NCBI RefSeq assembly: GCF_000719775.1
Contig: NZ_JOHR01000027.1
Coordinates: forward strand, 1 to 64,000
Direction of reading: 5' to 3'
Origin: Streptomyces sp. NRRL F-5135
GTDB lineage: Bacteria; Actinomycetota; Actinomycetes; Streptomycetales; Streptomycetaceae
DNA length: 64,000 nt
Positions 1 to 9,099 of this stretch are shown piece by piece. The notes below the pieces were generated by a model, which saw only the letters and a list, made by a program, of their open reading frames with translations, ran no database searches and was not told where the DNA came from. Made by a program: the position numbers and the translations under genes. Each line of letters starts with the position of its first letter. Positions within the stretch are counted from its first letter, which is position 1.

Positions 1-23
1 GGAGAGTAGGACGCCGCCGAACA
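1..23 (+). rRNA. rrf: 5S ribosomal RNA, 3' end only
   Basis: The first bases match the conserved 3' end of Streptomyces 5S rRNA (GGAGAGTAGGACGCCGCCGA followed by ACA). The rest of the gene, and presumably the 16S and 23S genes of an rrn operon, lie outside the window. A strong hairpin follows at once, as expected at the end of an rrn operon. Confidence 0.85.
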
Positions 24-32
24 ATTGTTGTG

Positions 33-83
33 GGTATGCCCCGTGTTGAAGGAGCCTGTGGTTTCTTCGGTGCGGGGCATACC
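33..83 (+). terminator. rrn operon terminator hairpin
   Basis: GGTATGCCCCG at 33-43 pairs perfectly with CGGGGCATACC at 73-83. The 29-nt loop is unusually long but contains its own GAA/TTC pairing. It follows the 5S end directly and separates it from the convergent response-regulator gene. Confidence 0.75.
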
Positions 84-113
84 TGCGTTTACAGGACGGT
101 ACGGCGCGGCCCG

Positions 114-806
114 CTACGGACGGTCCGCCTTCACCAGGCCCGTGTCGTAAGCGAGGATGACCGCTTGCACCCGGTCCCTCGCACCCGTCTTGGCGAGAAT
201 CCGTGAGACATGCGTCTTCACCGTAGATTCCGCGAGATGCAGGCGCTCGGCGATTTCCGTGTTCGTCAAGCCCTTGCCGATGACGGTGAGGACTTCTCGT
301 TCGCGTTCCGTCAGCGGGGCGAGTCGGGCGTCGAGGACGGCGGGCTCGGTGGTGTCGGCCGTCGCCTCTGCTGCCGGGGCAGGCAAGTGCCGTACGTACG
401 CGTCGAGCAGACGGCGGGTGAGACCGGGGGCGACCACCGCGTCCCCGCTCGCCACGGCGCGGATACCGGACAGCAGCTCCTCCGGGAGCGCGTCCTTGAC
501 CAGGAACCCGCTGGCTCCCGCCCGTAGGCCCGCGTAGGCGTACTCGTCCAGGTCGAAGGTGGTCAGGACGAGGACGCGGGTACGCTCCCCGGCCGCCAGG
601 ATCCTGCGGGTGGCCTCGATGCCGTCCATGCCCGGCATCCGTACGTCCATCAGGACGACGTCCGGACGGTGGCGGGCGGCGAGCCGCACGGCTTCCGCGC
701 CGTTGCCGGCCTCGCCGAGCACCGTCATGTCGTCCTGGCTCTCCAGCAGCATGCGGAAGCCCAGACGTTGCAGGGGCTGGTCGTCGGCGATGAGGACGGT
801 CGTCAC
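114..806 (-). CDS. Two-component response regulator, NarL/LuxR family
   Basis: DNA-binding response regulator of 230 aa. The N-terminal receiver domain has the acidic pair in IADDQ (8-9), the phosphoacceptor Asp54 in VLMDVRMPG, and Lys105 in FLVKDA. The C-terminal LuxR-type helix-turn-helix runs from about 165 to 225 (LTEREREVLTVIGKGLTNTE). It is the last gene of a four-gene operon of ABC ATPase, permease, histidine kinase and regulator. I chose the GTG start that overlaps the kinase stop by 4 bp (GTGA), because the receiver begins right there; the frame stays open far upstream, but that part is a shadow of the kinase gene. It most likely receives phosphate from the adjacent kinase and may control the transporter genes. 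The signal is unknown. Confidence 0.93.
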   Translation of the reverse strand: MTTVLIADDQPLQRLGFRMLLESQDDMTVLGEAGNGAEAVRLAARHRPDVVLMDVRMPGMDGIEATRRILAAGERTRVLVLTTFDLDEYAYAGLRAGASGFLVKDALPEELLSGIRAVASGDAVVAPGLTRRLLDAYVRHLPAPAAEATADTTEPAVLDARLAPLTEREREVLTVIGKGLTNTEIAERLHLAESTVKTHVSRILAKTGARDRVQAVILAYDTGLVKADRP

Positions 807-2083
807 TGTTCTTCCGTGTCCTTCGGGAGGTGGAGGCGTACCCGCCAGCCGACGCCCGGCGCGGGCAGCGGTCCGGCTTCCAGTGTGCCGCCGTACAGTT
901 CCGTTCTCTCCCGCATTCCGGTCAGCCCCCGGCCCGTCGGCGGAACCGGGGTGTCGACGGCCCGGCCCCGGCCGGTGTCGGTCACCGAGACCGAGACCGC
1001 TTCGGGACCGTAGGTGACGTCCACCGTGGCTGTGGCGGAGGGGCCCGCGTGTTTGAGCGTGTTCGTCAGCGCCTCCTGGACGATCCGGTAGACCGTGAGC
1101 TGTCTGCCCGCCGGTACGGACCGAGGTGCGCCGTCGACCGTGAAACGTATCGGCAGGCCGGCCGCTCTGGCGCCCTCGACCAGGCGGTCCAGGTCCGAGA
1201 GACCGGGCTGCGGAGCGAGTCCGGCCGAGGTGGCCGCCCTGGGATCGGCGGCCGCCGTGGGGGTCTCGCGCAGTACGTCGAGGAGGCGGCGCAGCTCCGC
1301 GAGTGCCTGGCGGCTCGTAGTGCCGATGGCCTCCAGCGCCTGGGCCGCGCGCTCGGGTGACTTGGCCGCCGCGTACGCGCCTCCGTCCGCGAGGCCCGTG
1401 ATGACGGACAGGTTGTGTCCGATGATGTCGTGCATCTCGCGGGCGATCCGGGCGCGTTCGGCCGCGGTGGCGAGCTGCGCCTGCTGGTCGCGTTCCAGTT
1501 CCAGTTGGCGTGCTCGTTCCACGAGCGAGGCCAGGTGCTCCCGCCGGGCGCGGACGGCCAGGCCGATGAGCGCGACGATCAGGTAGCCGTTGAGCTGCGG
1601 TACGAACTGCTGGTCCCAACTGCCCACGGGGAAACGGGTCGCGCCCACCGCGATCGGTATCGTCACCAGGACGTACGAGGCCACCAGCGTGCGCAGCGGC
1701 AGCCGCAGGGCGATGCCGTAGACGGAGACCAACTGGACGAGCGACGCCTGGAGGTGGGCGCCGCTCCAGCTGTTCACCAGCGCGCACGGCAGCTGCGCCA
1801 GCAGTACGGTGAGCGCGTGGCGGCGCCGCCAGAACAGCGGTATGGAGAAGCCGAGGCTCAGGGTGAACACGAGCCACACCGGGACGTCTTGGTTGAACGT
1901 GGTGTTCCGCCAGCCGCCCGAGGCGTCCACGAGCGCGGCGACCACGAAGAAGCCGGTGAGGAGGAGATCCCACACCAGCGGGTGGCTGTCGTCGAAGCGC
2001 CGCGAACGCAGGGAGAGGCGGTTCAGGCGGTCGGTGAGCGGCCTGGCTCCCGCCGACCAGGCCGACGGCCCCGAGTCGTTCAT
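803..2083 (-). CDS. Sensor histidine kinase, HisKA_3 family
   Basis: Membrane sensor kinase of 426 aa. Residues about 38-180 hold several hydrophobic segments that form the sensor. A dimerisation/phosphoacceptor helix follows with REMHDIIGHNLS (phosphorylated His218), and then a HATPase_c domain with the N-box QEALTNTLKHA and the G-box DTGRG near the C-terminus. The ATG overlaps the stop of the upstream permease by 4 bp (ATGA), and its own stop overlaps the regulator start, so the genes are translationally coupled. Kinases of this class pair with NarL/LuxR regulators, as here. Linked ABC transporter and two-component genes often respond to cell-envelope stress or antimicrobial peptides. That is inference; the ligand cannot be read from the sequence. 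Confidence 0.92.
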   Translation of the reverse strand: MNDSGPSAWSAGARPLTDRLNRLSLRSRRFDDSHPLVWDLLLTGFFVVAALVDASGGWRNTTFNQDVPVWLVFTLSLGFSIPLFWRRRHALTVLLAQLPCALVNSWSGAHLQASLVQLVSVYGIALRLPLRTLVASYVLVTIPIAVGATRFPVGSWDQQFVPQLNGYLIVALIGLAVRARREHLASLVERARQLELERDQQAQLATAAERARIAREMHDIIGHNLSVITGLADGGAYAAAKSPERAAQALEAIGTTSRQALAELRRLLDVLRETPTAAADPRAATSAGLAPQPGLSDLDRLVEGARAAGLPIRFTVDGAPRSVPAGRQLTVYRIVQEALTNTLKHAGPSATATVDVTYGPEAVSVSVTDTGRGRAVDTPVPPTGRGLTGMRERTELYGGTLEAGPLPAPGVGWRVRLHLPKDTEEQ

Positions 2084-2955
2084 ACGTCGCGTCGCCGGAG
2101 CGTGAGTGCCGCCAGCGCCAGCGACCCGGCCGCCCACAGCGCCAGCGCGAGCAGCGCGGCCCCCGGGGACGCGGCGTCCGGGATCGGCCGGGCCGAGGTG
2201 ACGGCGTCCAGTGCGCGGATCGGGAAGTACCGTACGGCGTTGCCCACGAAGTCGTACGGGAGCATCCCCAGCACCTCGGGCAGGATCATGACACCGCCGA
2301 CGACGGCGCCGATGGCGGCCGGTACCGAGCGGGTCGACGCGCCCAGGCCGAGGGCGAGCAGCCCCAGCAGGGTCAGGCCCACGGCGTTGCCCGCCAGGCC
2401 GCGGGCGATCCCCGGGTCGCCCAGGGACGCCTGCTGACCGGTGCCGGCCAGGAAGAGCTGTGCGCCCAGGAAGGTGGCGAACGCGGTGGCGAGCGCGACG
2501 GCGAGGACCACCGCCGCGAAGACCGCGGCCTTGGCCCACAGCGCCGGCAGGCGCCGTGGCACCGCGGTCATCGAGGCGCGGACCATGCCGGTGCCGTACT
2601 CGCCCGCGGTGACGAGGATGCCCAGGACGACATAGGCGATCTGGGCGAGCTGGATGCCGATCAGGGTCATGATGACCGTGTCGAGGCCGGCGTCGTCGCC
2701 CTCTGTCCCGTAGGTCGCCCCCATCGTCAGACCGATGGCGAGGGTCAGCGCGCTCGCCGTCAGCAGGGTGATCCAGGTCGAGCGCACCGACCAGAGCTTG
2801 TGCCACTCGGAGCGCAGTACGCGGGCCTGGGTGACCTCGTAGGTGCGGGGGTGGCGCGGCAGCGGGAAGGCGGCGCCCTCGCCCGTACCGGGGGGCGCGC
2901 TCGTGCCTGTGCCTGTGCCTGTGGGGCTGTCTGTGCCTGCTGTGCCCGTGCTCAT
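2080..2955 (-). CDS. ABC transporter permease
   Basis: Integral membrane subunit of 291 aa. The first 45 residues are Gly/Thr/Pro-rich (TGTGTGTSAPPGTGEG) and cytoplasmic. The core has about six hydrophobic segments, the first being WITLLTASALTLAIGLTMGA after the motif LRSEWHKLWSVRSTW, which is typical of ABC-2-type permeases of Streptomyces. It overlaps the ATPase gene upstream and the kinase gene downstream by 4 bp each. It probably forms the membrane channel for the ATPase next to it. The direction of transport is likely export, by family. Confidence 0.88.
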   Translation of the reverse strand: MSTGTAGTDSPTGTGTGTSAPPGTGEGAAFPLPRHPRTYEVTQARVLRSEWHKLWSVRSTWITLLTASALTLAIGLTMGATYGTEGDDAGLDTVIMTLIGIQLAQIAYVVLGILVTAGEYGTGMVRASMTAVPRRLPALWAKAAVFAAVVLAVALATAFATFLGAQLFLAGTGQQASLGDPGIARGLAGNAVGLTLLGLLALGLGASTRSVPAAIGAVVGGVMILPEVLGMLPYDFVGNAVRYFPIRALDAVTSARPIPDAASPGAALLALALWAAGSLALAALTLRRRDV

Positions 2956-3938
2956 GCCTTGGCTCCTTCGAGGGCGGTGCTCGTCCGGTACTCGACGGCG
3001 TCGCGTGTGAGGTCCATGAACGCCTGCTCCAGCGAGGCGATCCGCGGGGTGAGTTCGAAGAGGGGAACGGAGTGGGCGGCGGCGGTGCGGCCTATGTGGG
3101 CGGCGTCCATGCCGCGGATCTCGAGCGTCTCCGCCAGCGCTTCCGCGGACGTCCGCGCTCCGGCCGCGGCGCTGCCCGAAGAGCCGATCTCCACACCTGG
3201 GGCGGCGAGGAGATCCCGTAGGCGCGCGGCTTGCGGCGTGACGACCGTGACGAAGTCCTGCCCGGACGCCCGTACGAAGTCGGTGACCGACGTGTCCGCG
3301 AGGAGCCTGCCGCCTCCGATGATGACCAGGTGGTCCGCCGTGAGCGCCATTTCGCTCATCAGGTGGGACGAGACGAAGACCGTACGGCCCTCCGCGGCGA
3401 GGGACTTGAGCAGGTTGCGGATCCACAGGACGCCCTCCGGGTCGAGCCCGTTGACGGGTTCGTCGAGGATGACCGTCCCAGGGTCGCCGAGCAGCGCCGC
3501 CGCGATGCCGAGGCGTTGGCCCATGCCCAGGGAGAAGCCCTTCACCCTGCGGCGGGCGACCCCGGACAGGCCGGTCAGCTCCAGCACCTCGTCGACGCGC
3601 CGACGCGGGATCCCGTGGGTGTGGGCGAGCGCCAGCAGGTGGTCGTGGGCGCTGCGGCCGGGGTGCACGGAACGCGCCTCCAGCAGGGCGCCGACCTCCT
3701 GGAGCGGGGCGGGATGCGCGGCGTAGGGCCGGCCGCCGATGGTCGCGCGGCCCCGGGTGGGCGCGTCCAGGCCCAGGAGCATCCGCATGGTGGTGGACTT
3801 GCCCGCGCCGTTGGGACCGAGGAAGCCGGTGACGGTGCCGGGGCCGACGGTGAAGGTGAGGTCGTCGACCACAGTCCTGTCGCCGTAGCGTTTGGTGAGG
3901 CCCGTCGCCATGATGCCGGGAGAGGAAGAGCTGGTCAT
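2952..3938 (-). CDS. ABC transporter ATP-binding protein
   Basis: ATPase subunit of 328 aa. Walker A is GPNGAGKS at 41-48. The signature is the variant FSLGMGQRL near 135, Walker B is VILDEP near 156, and a switch histidine follows in FVSSHL. The C-terminal third (after about 225) is the extra domain common in bacitracin/lantibiotic-type export ATPases. It is the first gene of the minus-strand operon that ends with the response regulator. The promoter must lie in the 130 bp between it and the VirD4-like gene, where I see no clear dyad. Confidence 0.93.
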   Translation of the reverse strand: MTSSSSPGIMATGLTKRYGDRTVVDDLTFTVGPGTVTGFLGPNGAGKSTTMRMLLGLDAPTRGRATIGGRPYAAHPAPLQEVGALLEARSVHPGRSAHDHLLALAHTHGIPRRRVDEVLELTGLSGVARRRVKGFSLGMGQRLGIAAALLGDPGTVILDEPVNGLDPEGVLWIRNLLKSLAAEGRTVFVSSHLMSEMALTADHLVIIGGGRLLADTSVTDFVRASGQDFVTVVTPQAARLRDLLAAPGVEIGSSGSAAAGARTSAEALAETLEIRGMDAAHIGRTAAAHSVPLFELTPRIASLEQAFMDLTRDAVEYRTSTALEGAKA

Positions 3939-4068
3939 GTCCTCGACGGTAGGCAGCGGGCCGGGGCGGATCGTCGGACCGCGGTCGGGTTGTGCGTACG
4001 GGGCGTAGTACCGGGGAAGTACGGCGGGCGCGGAGGGGGATCAGGGGGCCGTACGCGTGCTCGGTGGT

Positions 4069-5847
4069 TCAGCGGGGCGCCGCGGACGTCGGCGGGACGG
4101 GCGGCGGCTCCGGCAGGTCGTGCTGGGGCCAGCGGTCCTTGGCCTGTTGGCGGGAGCGGAGCAGGGCCAGCGTCGGCAGGCCTCGGTCCTGACCGGTGGC
4201 CAGCAGCTCCGGAAGGCGGGGGAGCGGGGCGACGGCGGCGACATCGTCCAGGACGAGCGTCATTGGTGGGTCGAGCCGACCGTCAGATGACCGTGCGGCC
4301 ATGCGGCGGCCGTGCTCGACCACGTACGAGGCGAGTGCGGTGAGCAGCGGCATCGCACCCGGGCGGGAGCGCGGATCCTCGATCGGCTCGCCCACCACAT
4401 AAAGCGTGCCCCCTTCGCGCGCGAAAGAATCCAACGCGAGCGAATCGGTTCGGTTTGTCGTACAGGCCTCCCGGACGTGGACCGAGGACAGCGCGGACAG
4501 CGCACGGGCCGTCAGCTGCTGGGCCTGGTCGCGCCGTTCGGGATAGGCCGTGAGCGCGGACTCCAGCAGGCCCGCCAGTCCCGACGCCGCCTTGGGGTGG
4601 GTGCGCAGGATCCGTACGGCGTCCCGCGTCCCGGTGCCCTGCGCCCAGCGGTGCACCTGTTTGAACGGCCGCCCGTCCACGGCCGCCGCGTGCAGCCAGC
4701 AGCGCAGGAGGGTCTCCGCGGTGTCGGCGACGGCCGCGTCGAGAAGGGCGTGCGGGCGTACGGGGGCGAGCAGCGCGACCGCGCGCTCGCCCGCCGCGCC
4801 GGGGTCCTCGCAGCCGGTGGCGGGAGACCAGTGGAGCCGGGCCGGCGTGTCGCACCGGTGGCCGGGGTCGTGGAGGAGCACGGGGCCGAGCTTGGCCCGC
4901 GCGTCCTTCGTCTCCGCCCAGAGCGTGGGGTCGGAGGTGACGACGAGGGCGGGGCCGGCGGCGTCCAGCACGGCCTGGAGGGCGGTGGGACGGCGGGCGG
5001 CGGCATCGCCGTAGCGCACACCGGGCAGGGGCGGGAAGGAGGCGGCGTTCCCGAAGGGCTCGGAGGAGGGAGAGGCCGTGGGAGACGCGGCAGGGATGGC
5101 GGCGCCAGGAGTGGTGTGCGATACGGGAGATACGTGTGACACGGGGGGCACGAGGGGTGCTGGATGTGCGACGGATGTGGGGGTGACGGGGGGCACGGGA
5201 CTTGCGGAGGGTGCGGCGGACGCGCCGGTCACGGAGGAGGCGGTCGTGGCGCTGGTGACGGTCGTGGGTGGGTCGGTGGCGGTACGCGGCCCCGCCGTCC
5301 CCGCCGTCCCCGCCGACTCCGGTCCCGTCGGCCCCTGCCATGTCGGCTGCGCGGCGGGCGCCGCCTCCCATGCCGTCCCGTGCGGTGGTTCCGCCGCCTT
5401 CGCCGGTCTTCCCCGCGTCATCGCCGCCGCGGCCGCCTGTTCCCGGCGACGTGCCCGTACGACGCGGTAACGGGCCGTCACGCCCAGGACGAACACCGTC
5501 AGCACGGTCAGCACCATCAGCTGGCTTATCAACAGGCCCCAGAAGAGCCCGTATCCGGACAGCTCTCCCGGTGGGGTCTCGGGCCAGGCCGCCGGCAGGT
5601 CGTGCGGGGCCGACGCGAGTTCGCGCATGGCCATCGGCGTACGGGTGAAGGTCACGTTCTCCGGCCAGCCGCCGTGCGTGAGCAGGCCCGCCAGACCGGT
5701 GGCCGTCCAGACCAGCAGCGTCAGGCCGAGCAGGAAGCCCAGCAGGCCCACCAGCAGCCCGTCCGGCACCCCGCCGCCTTGCCGCCCGCCCCGGCCGTCG
5801 GCGGCGGAGCCGGCACCGGGCCCGGTGCCGTCGTGGTGGCGCGCCAT
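4069..5847 (-). CDS. VirD4/TraG-like coupling protein homologue lacking Walker A
   Basis: Membrane protein of 592 aa. Two transmembrane helices lie near 28-55 and 100-125. A long Pro/Ser/Thr/Val-rich, low-complexity linker follows (about 145-275), then a C-terminal domain resembling the TraG/VirD4 nucleotide-binding domain. GPALVVTSDPTLWAETKDAR matches the strand that follows Walker A in coupling ATPases. MTLVLDDVAAVAPLPRLPEL resembles Walker B, and the downstream GQDRGLPTLALLRSRQQ matches the TraG/TraD recognition segment. I see no GxxxxGK(S/T) anywhere, so it may not hydrolyse ATP by itself. It starts one base after the stop of the VirB4-like gene and is last in the cluster. The linker is rich in short Val-Pro-Pro repeats. 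Confidence 0.75.
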   Translation of the reverse strand: MARHHDGTGPGAGSAADGRGGRQGGGVPDGLLVGLLGFLLGLTLLVWTATGLAGLLTHGGWPENVTFTRTPMAMRELASAPHDLPAAWPETPPGELSGYGLFWGLLISQLMVLTVLTVFVLGVTARYRVVRARRREQAAAAAMTRGRPAKAAEPPHGTAWEAAPAAQPTWQGPTGPESAGTAGTAGPRTATDPPTTVTSATTASSVTGASAAPSASPVPPVTPTSVAHPAPLVPPVSHVSPVSHTTPGAAIPAASPTASPSSEPFGNAASFPPLPGVRYGDAAARRPTALQAVLDAAGPALVVTSDPTLWAETKDARAKLGPVLLHDPGHRCDTPARLHWSPATGCEDPGAAGERAVALLAPVRPHALLDAAVADTAETLLRCWLHAAAVDGRPFKQVHRWAQGTGTRDAVRILRTHPKAASGLAGLLESALTAYPERRDQAQQLTARALSALSSVHVREACTTNRTDSLALDSFAREGGTLYVVGEPIEDPRSRPGAMPLLTALASYVVEHGRRMAARSSDGRLDPPMTLVLDDVAAVAPLPRLPELLATGQDRGLPTLALLRSRQQAKDRWPQHDLPEPPPVPPTSAAPR

Positions 5848-5848
5848 C

Positions 5849-7354
5849 TCACGCCACCGTCGACTCGGTGGACTCGTTCAGCCTCCGTTGCCGCTCCAGC
5901 AGGGCCGTCCGCTGCTCCGCCTCCCAGTCCGCGGCCCGTAGGTCCTCGGGCAGGCCGTCACCGCCCAGGCCCCTGGCCTCCTGCGGTCGGTGCGCACCCG
6001 GTGTCCCCGGTGTTCCCGGCATCCCCGGGGCCCCTGCGGCGGCCGACGGGCCCGAACTCTCCGTCATGGCCCGGTCGGTGAAGACCAGCGGCCGTTCCGC
6101 CTCGGTCACCAGGTGCTTGACGACCTGGACGTTGCCGTTGACGTCCCAGACCGCGATACCGGGGGTGAGCGTCGGAATGATCTCCACCGCCCAGCGGGGC
6201 AGGCCCAGCACGAGCCCCGTCGCTCTGGCCTCGTCCGCCTTCTGGGCGTAGATCGTGCGGGTGGAGGCCATCTTGAGGATGGCGGCCGCCTCCTTGGCCG
6301 CCGCGCCGTCGACCACGTCGGACAGGTGGTGCACGACGGCGACGAAGGACAGACCGAGGCGCCGGCCGAACTTCAGCAGCCGCTGGAAGAGCTGTGCCAC
6401 GAAGGGCGAGTTGATGATGTGCCAGGCTTCCTCGACCAGGAAGATGCGCTTCTTGCGGTCGGGGCGGATCCAGGTGTGCTCCAGCCAGACGCCGACGATC
6501 GCCATCAGGATCGGCATCGCGATCGAGTTGCGGTCGATGTGCGAAAGGTCGAAGACGATCAGCGGGGCGTCCAGGTCGATCCCGACGGTGGTCGGCCCGT
6601 CGAACATGCCCCGCAGGTCACCGTCCACCAGCCGGTCCAGCACCAGCGCCACGTCCAGGCCCCAGGCCCGTACGTCGTCCAGGCCCACGTTCATCGCCTC
6701 GGCCGACTCCGGCTCCGGGTGGCGCAGTTGCTCGACGATGTCCATCAGCACGGGCTGGCGCTCGACGATGGTCGCGTTGACGTAGGCGTGCGCGACCTTG
6801 AGGGCGAAGCCGGAGCGCTCGTCCAGGCCGTGGCCCATGGCGACTTCGATGATCGTACGGAGCAGGGCGAGCTGCCCGGTCGTGGTGATCGCCGGATCGA
6901 GGGGGTTGAGGCGGATACCGCCGTCGAGCGCCGCCACCGGGTCGAGCCGGATGGGGGTTATGCCCAGCTGCTCGGCGATCAGGTTCCACTCGCCGTGGCC
7001 GTCCTCGCCCTGTGCGTCGAGGACGACGACCTGGCGGTCGCGGAACCGGAGCTGGCGCAGGACGTAGGTCTTCTCCAGCGCCGACTTGCCGTTGCCTGAC
7101 TCGCCGAGGACCAGCCAGTGGGGGGCGGGGAGCTGCTGCCCGTACAGCTGGAACGGGTCGTAGATGTAGCCCTTGCCGCTGTAGACCTCGCGGCCGATGA
7201 TCACACCGGAATCGCCGAGGCCGGGGGCCGCGGTGGGCAGGTAGACGGCCTGGGCCTGGCCGGTCGATGTGCGGACGGGCAGCCGGGTGGTCTCCACCTT
7301 CCCGAAGAGGAAGCTGGTGAAGGCGTCCGTGAGGACGGACAGCGGGTCTCGCAC
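5849..7354 (-). CDS. VirB4/TraC-like conjugation ATPase
   Basis: Predicted T4SS motor ATPase of 501 aa. Walker A is GESGNGKSA near 83-91. VVVLDAQGEDGHGEW and a RIFLVEEAWHIINSP block (Walker B, near 305) are typical of the VirB4/TraC C-terminal domain. The length equals only the ATPase half of a classical VirB4; the SCO6880-family gene upstream may supply the missing N-terminal half. The GTG start is supported by AAAGGGG just upstream. The last 60 residues are a Gly/Pro/Ala-rich tail. Its neighbours are all T4SS-like, but no relaxase or origin of transfer was found. Confidence 0.85.
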   Translation of the reverse strand: MRDPLSVLTDAFTSFLFGKVETTRLPVRTSTGQAQAVYLPTAAPGLGDSGVIIGREVYSGKGYIYDPFQLYGQQLPAPHWLVLGESGNGKSALEKTYVLRQLRFRDRQVVVLDAQGEDGHGEWNLIAEQLGITPIRLDPVAALDGGIRLNPLDPAITTTGQLALLRTIIEVAMGHGLDERSGFALKVAHAYVNATIVERQPVLMDIVEQLRHPEPESAEAMNVGLDDVRAWGLDVALVLDRLVDGDLRGMFDGPTTVGIDLDAPLIVFDLSHIDRNSIAMPILMAIVGVWLEHTWIRPDRKKRIFLVEEAWHIINSPFVAQLFQRLLKFGRRLGLSFVAVVHHLSDVVDGAAAKEAAAILKMASTRTIYAQKADEARATGLVLGLPRWAVEIIPTLTPGIAVWDVNGNVQVVKHLVTEAERPLVFTDRAMTESSGPSAAAGAPGMPGTPGTPGAHRPQEARGLGGDGLPEDLRAADWEAEQRTALLERQRRLNESTESTVA

Positions 7355-7545
7355 GGCAGGCCCCTTTCGGCTGGTCGGTCAGGCGGGCGGGTCGGTCAGG
7401 CGGGCGGTAGGTCGGGCGGGTCGTCGGTCGGGCGGGCCGGCCACGGGGCGGGCGGTCGGGCAGTGGCCGGTGGCCTCCGCGACGGATACGGACGCGGATG
7501 TGGCCGCGGGTACGGTCGACGCGTACGGCTATGGCACGGCAACCG

Positions 7546-9099
7546 CTACCGGCGGATACCGGTCGCGAACGGCAACGTGTTCACGAAAGCCCGGTGGTGC
7601 TCACGATCGCACCACTCCAGCTTCAGGTACGACTTGCCGGCCGAGGCCCTGATCGTCCGTTTGTCCCTGGCCAGTGCCTCCGGTGACCTGGACGACACCG
7701 TGATGTACCCGACGAGGTTGACGCCCGCCGCACCGCTGGCGAGGTCCTCGCCGCGCTGGTCCAGCCGGCCGTGGGCGGCGACGTCGCGGGGGTCGACGGT
7801 GCGGTTCATCTTGGCGGCGCGGCTGGCTTCCGCGTCGTCGTTCGTCTTCTCCGTGAGCATCCGCTCGATGGCGATCTCGGTGGGTTCGAGATCCATGGCG
7901 ACCGAGACCGTACGGATCACGTCCGGGGTGTGGACGAGCAGCGGCGCGAGGAAGTTCACGCCGACCGGGGTCAACGGCCATTCCTTGATCCACGCGGTGG
8001 AGTGGCACCAGGGCTCGCGCGTGGCCGACTCGCGCGTCTTGGCCTGGAGGTACGTCGGTTCCATCGCGTCCAGCTCGGCCGGCCAGGCGTTGCGTTTCGT
8101 CATGGCCTGGATGTGGTCGATGGGGTGGTCGGGGTCGTACATCGAGTGTACGAGGGAGGCCAGCCGGGCCTGGCCGAGCGGCTGCCGTACCCGGATGTCC
8201 GCCTCGGCGAGACGGGCGCAGATGTCGGTGAGCTCACGGGCCATCACGACGGCGAGCCCCGCGTCGCGGTCGAGCTTGCGCGGGCCGCCGGCCGCGCGCG
8301 CGGCGCGGGCCATGGCCTGGCCCTCGGCGGCCAGCTCGCGGGTGTAGTGCATGCAGGCGACCAGGTACGCGCGGTGCTGCTCGCTGGAGGTGGAGACCAT
8401 CGACTGGAGCTGGTCGTAGGAGTCCTGGAGCCAGGCGGGCGCGGTGGAGTCGCCGCGCTGGGCCACGTCCTTGGCGTGCGCGTCGGGGTCGGCGGGCAGC
8501 GTACGGGCGAGCATCTGGAGGCGGGTGACGAAGCCGTCGCCGTTGGCGACGTGCTTGAGGAGCGTGCCGAACCGGTCGACCAGGGCCTCCTGGTCCTCGC
8601 TGTCGCGCAGCCCGACGCCGGGGCCCTCGATCTCGATGGCGGCGGTGACGGTACGGCGGTCGGCGTGCAGCAGGACGGCGATCTCGTCCGGACCGAACGG
8701 CGCGGACAGCCAGTTGATCCGCCCGATGCCCGGCGGCGGGCCGACCTCGACCTCCCGGCCGTCGAGCGTCGTACCGGCCTCCATGGCCCCGGAGCGGTAG
8801 GCGGTGCCGGCGCGCAGGGTGCGCTTGAAGCTGCGGTTGATCTCGAACCACTTGTAGAACGTGCGGTGCTTGTACGGCACGTACACCGCGGCCAGCGCGA
8901 GCGCCGGGAATCCGGTGAGCGTCACGATCCGCAACGACAGTACGGGCACCAGCAGGCCGCACATCATGCCGAGGAACGCGCCCGCGATGATCAGGGCGAT
9001 CTCGCCGGTCTCACGGTTCTTGCCGACGATCGCGTTGGGCCGGGCGCGGCCGATGAGATACGTACGGCGGGGAGCGAGCGGATGGGACTGGGTGGTCAA
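7546..9099 (-). CDS. SCO6880-family T4SS membrane protein
   Basis: Protein of 517 aa. Two close transmembrane helices lie near 33-75 (IALIIAGAFLGMMCGLLVPV and the following hydrophobic run), the arrangement seen in PrgI-type/TrbD-type subunits. A long soluble domain follows that resembles the N-terminal half of VirB4. The start overlaps the TrbL-like gene by 4 bp (ATGA). A gap of 191 bp with GGGCGGGTCGGTC-type repeats separates it from the VirB4-like gene. I assign the family from the N-terminal pattern RTYLIGRARPNAIVGKNRET and the neighbours. No enzymatic motif is visible. Confidence 0.75.
   Translation of the reverse strand: MTTQSHPLAPRRTYLIGRARPNAIVGKNRETGEIALIIAGAFLGMMCGLLVPVLSLRIVTLTGFPALALAAVYVPYKHRTFYKWFEINRSFKRTLRAGTAYRSGAMEAGTTLDGREVEVGPPPGIGRINWLSAPFGPDEIAVLLHADRRTVTAAIEIEGPGVGLRDSEDQEALVDRFGTLLKHVANGDGFVTRLQMLARTLPADPDAHAKDVAQRGDSTAPAWLQDSYDQLQSMVSTSSEQHRAYLVACMHYTRELAAEGQAMARAARAAGGPRKLDRDAGLAVVMARELTDICARLAEADIRVRQPLGQARLASLVHSMYDPDHPIDHIQAMTKRNAWPAELDAMEPTYLQAKTRESATREPWCHSTAWIKEWPLTPVGVNFLAPLLVHTPDVIRTVSVAMDLEPTEIAIERMLTEKTNDDAEASRAAKMNRTVDPRDVAAHGRLDQRGEDLASGAAGVNLVGYITVSSRSPEALARDKRTIRASAGKSYLKLEWCDREHHRAFVNTLPFATGIRR

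Noticed and set aside
114..1973. Very long minus-strand frame that runs across both the kinase and regulator genes
   Set aside because: Only its last 230 codons are the response regulator. The upstream part is an Arg/Pro/Gly-rich shadow of the kinase gene, as usual in high-GC DNA.
5164..6081. Plus-strand frame opposite the VirD4-like and VirB4-like genes
   Set aside because: Composition is Arg/Gly/Pro-rich without domains; it is the antisense shadow of real genes.
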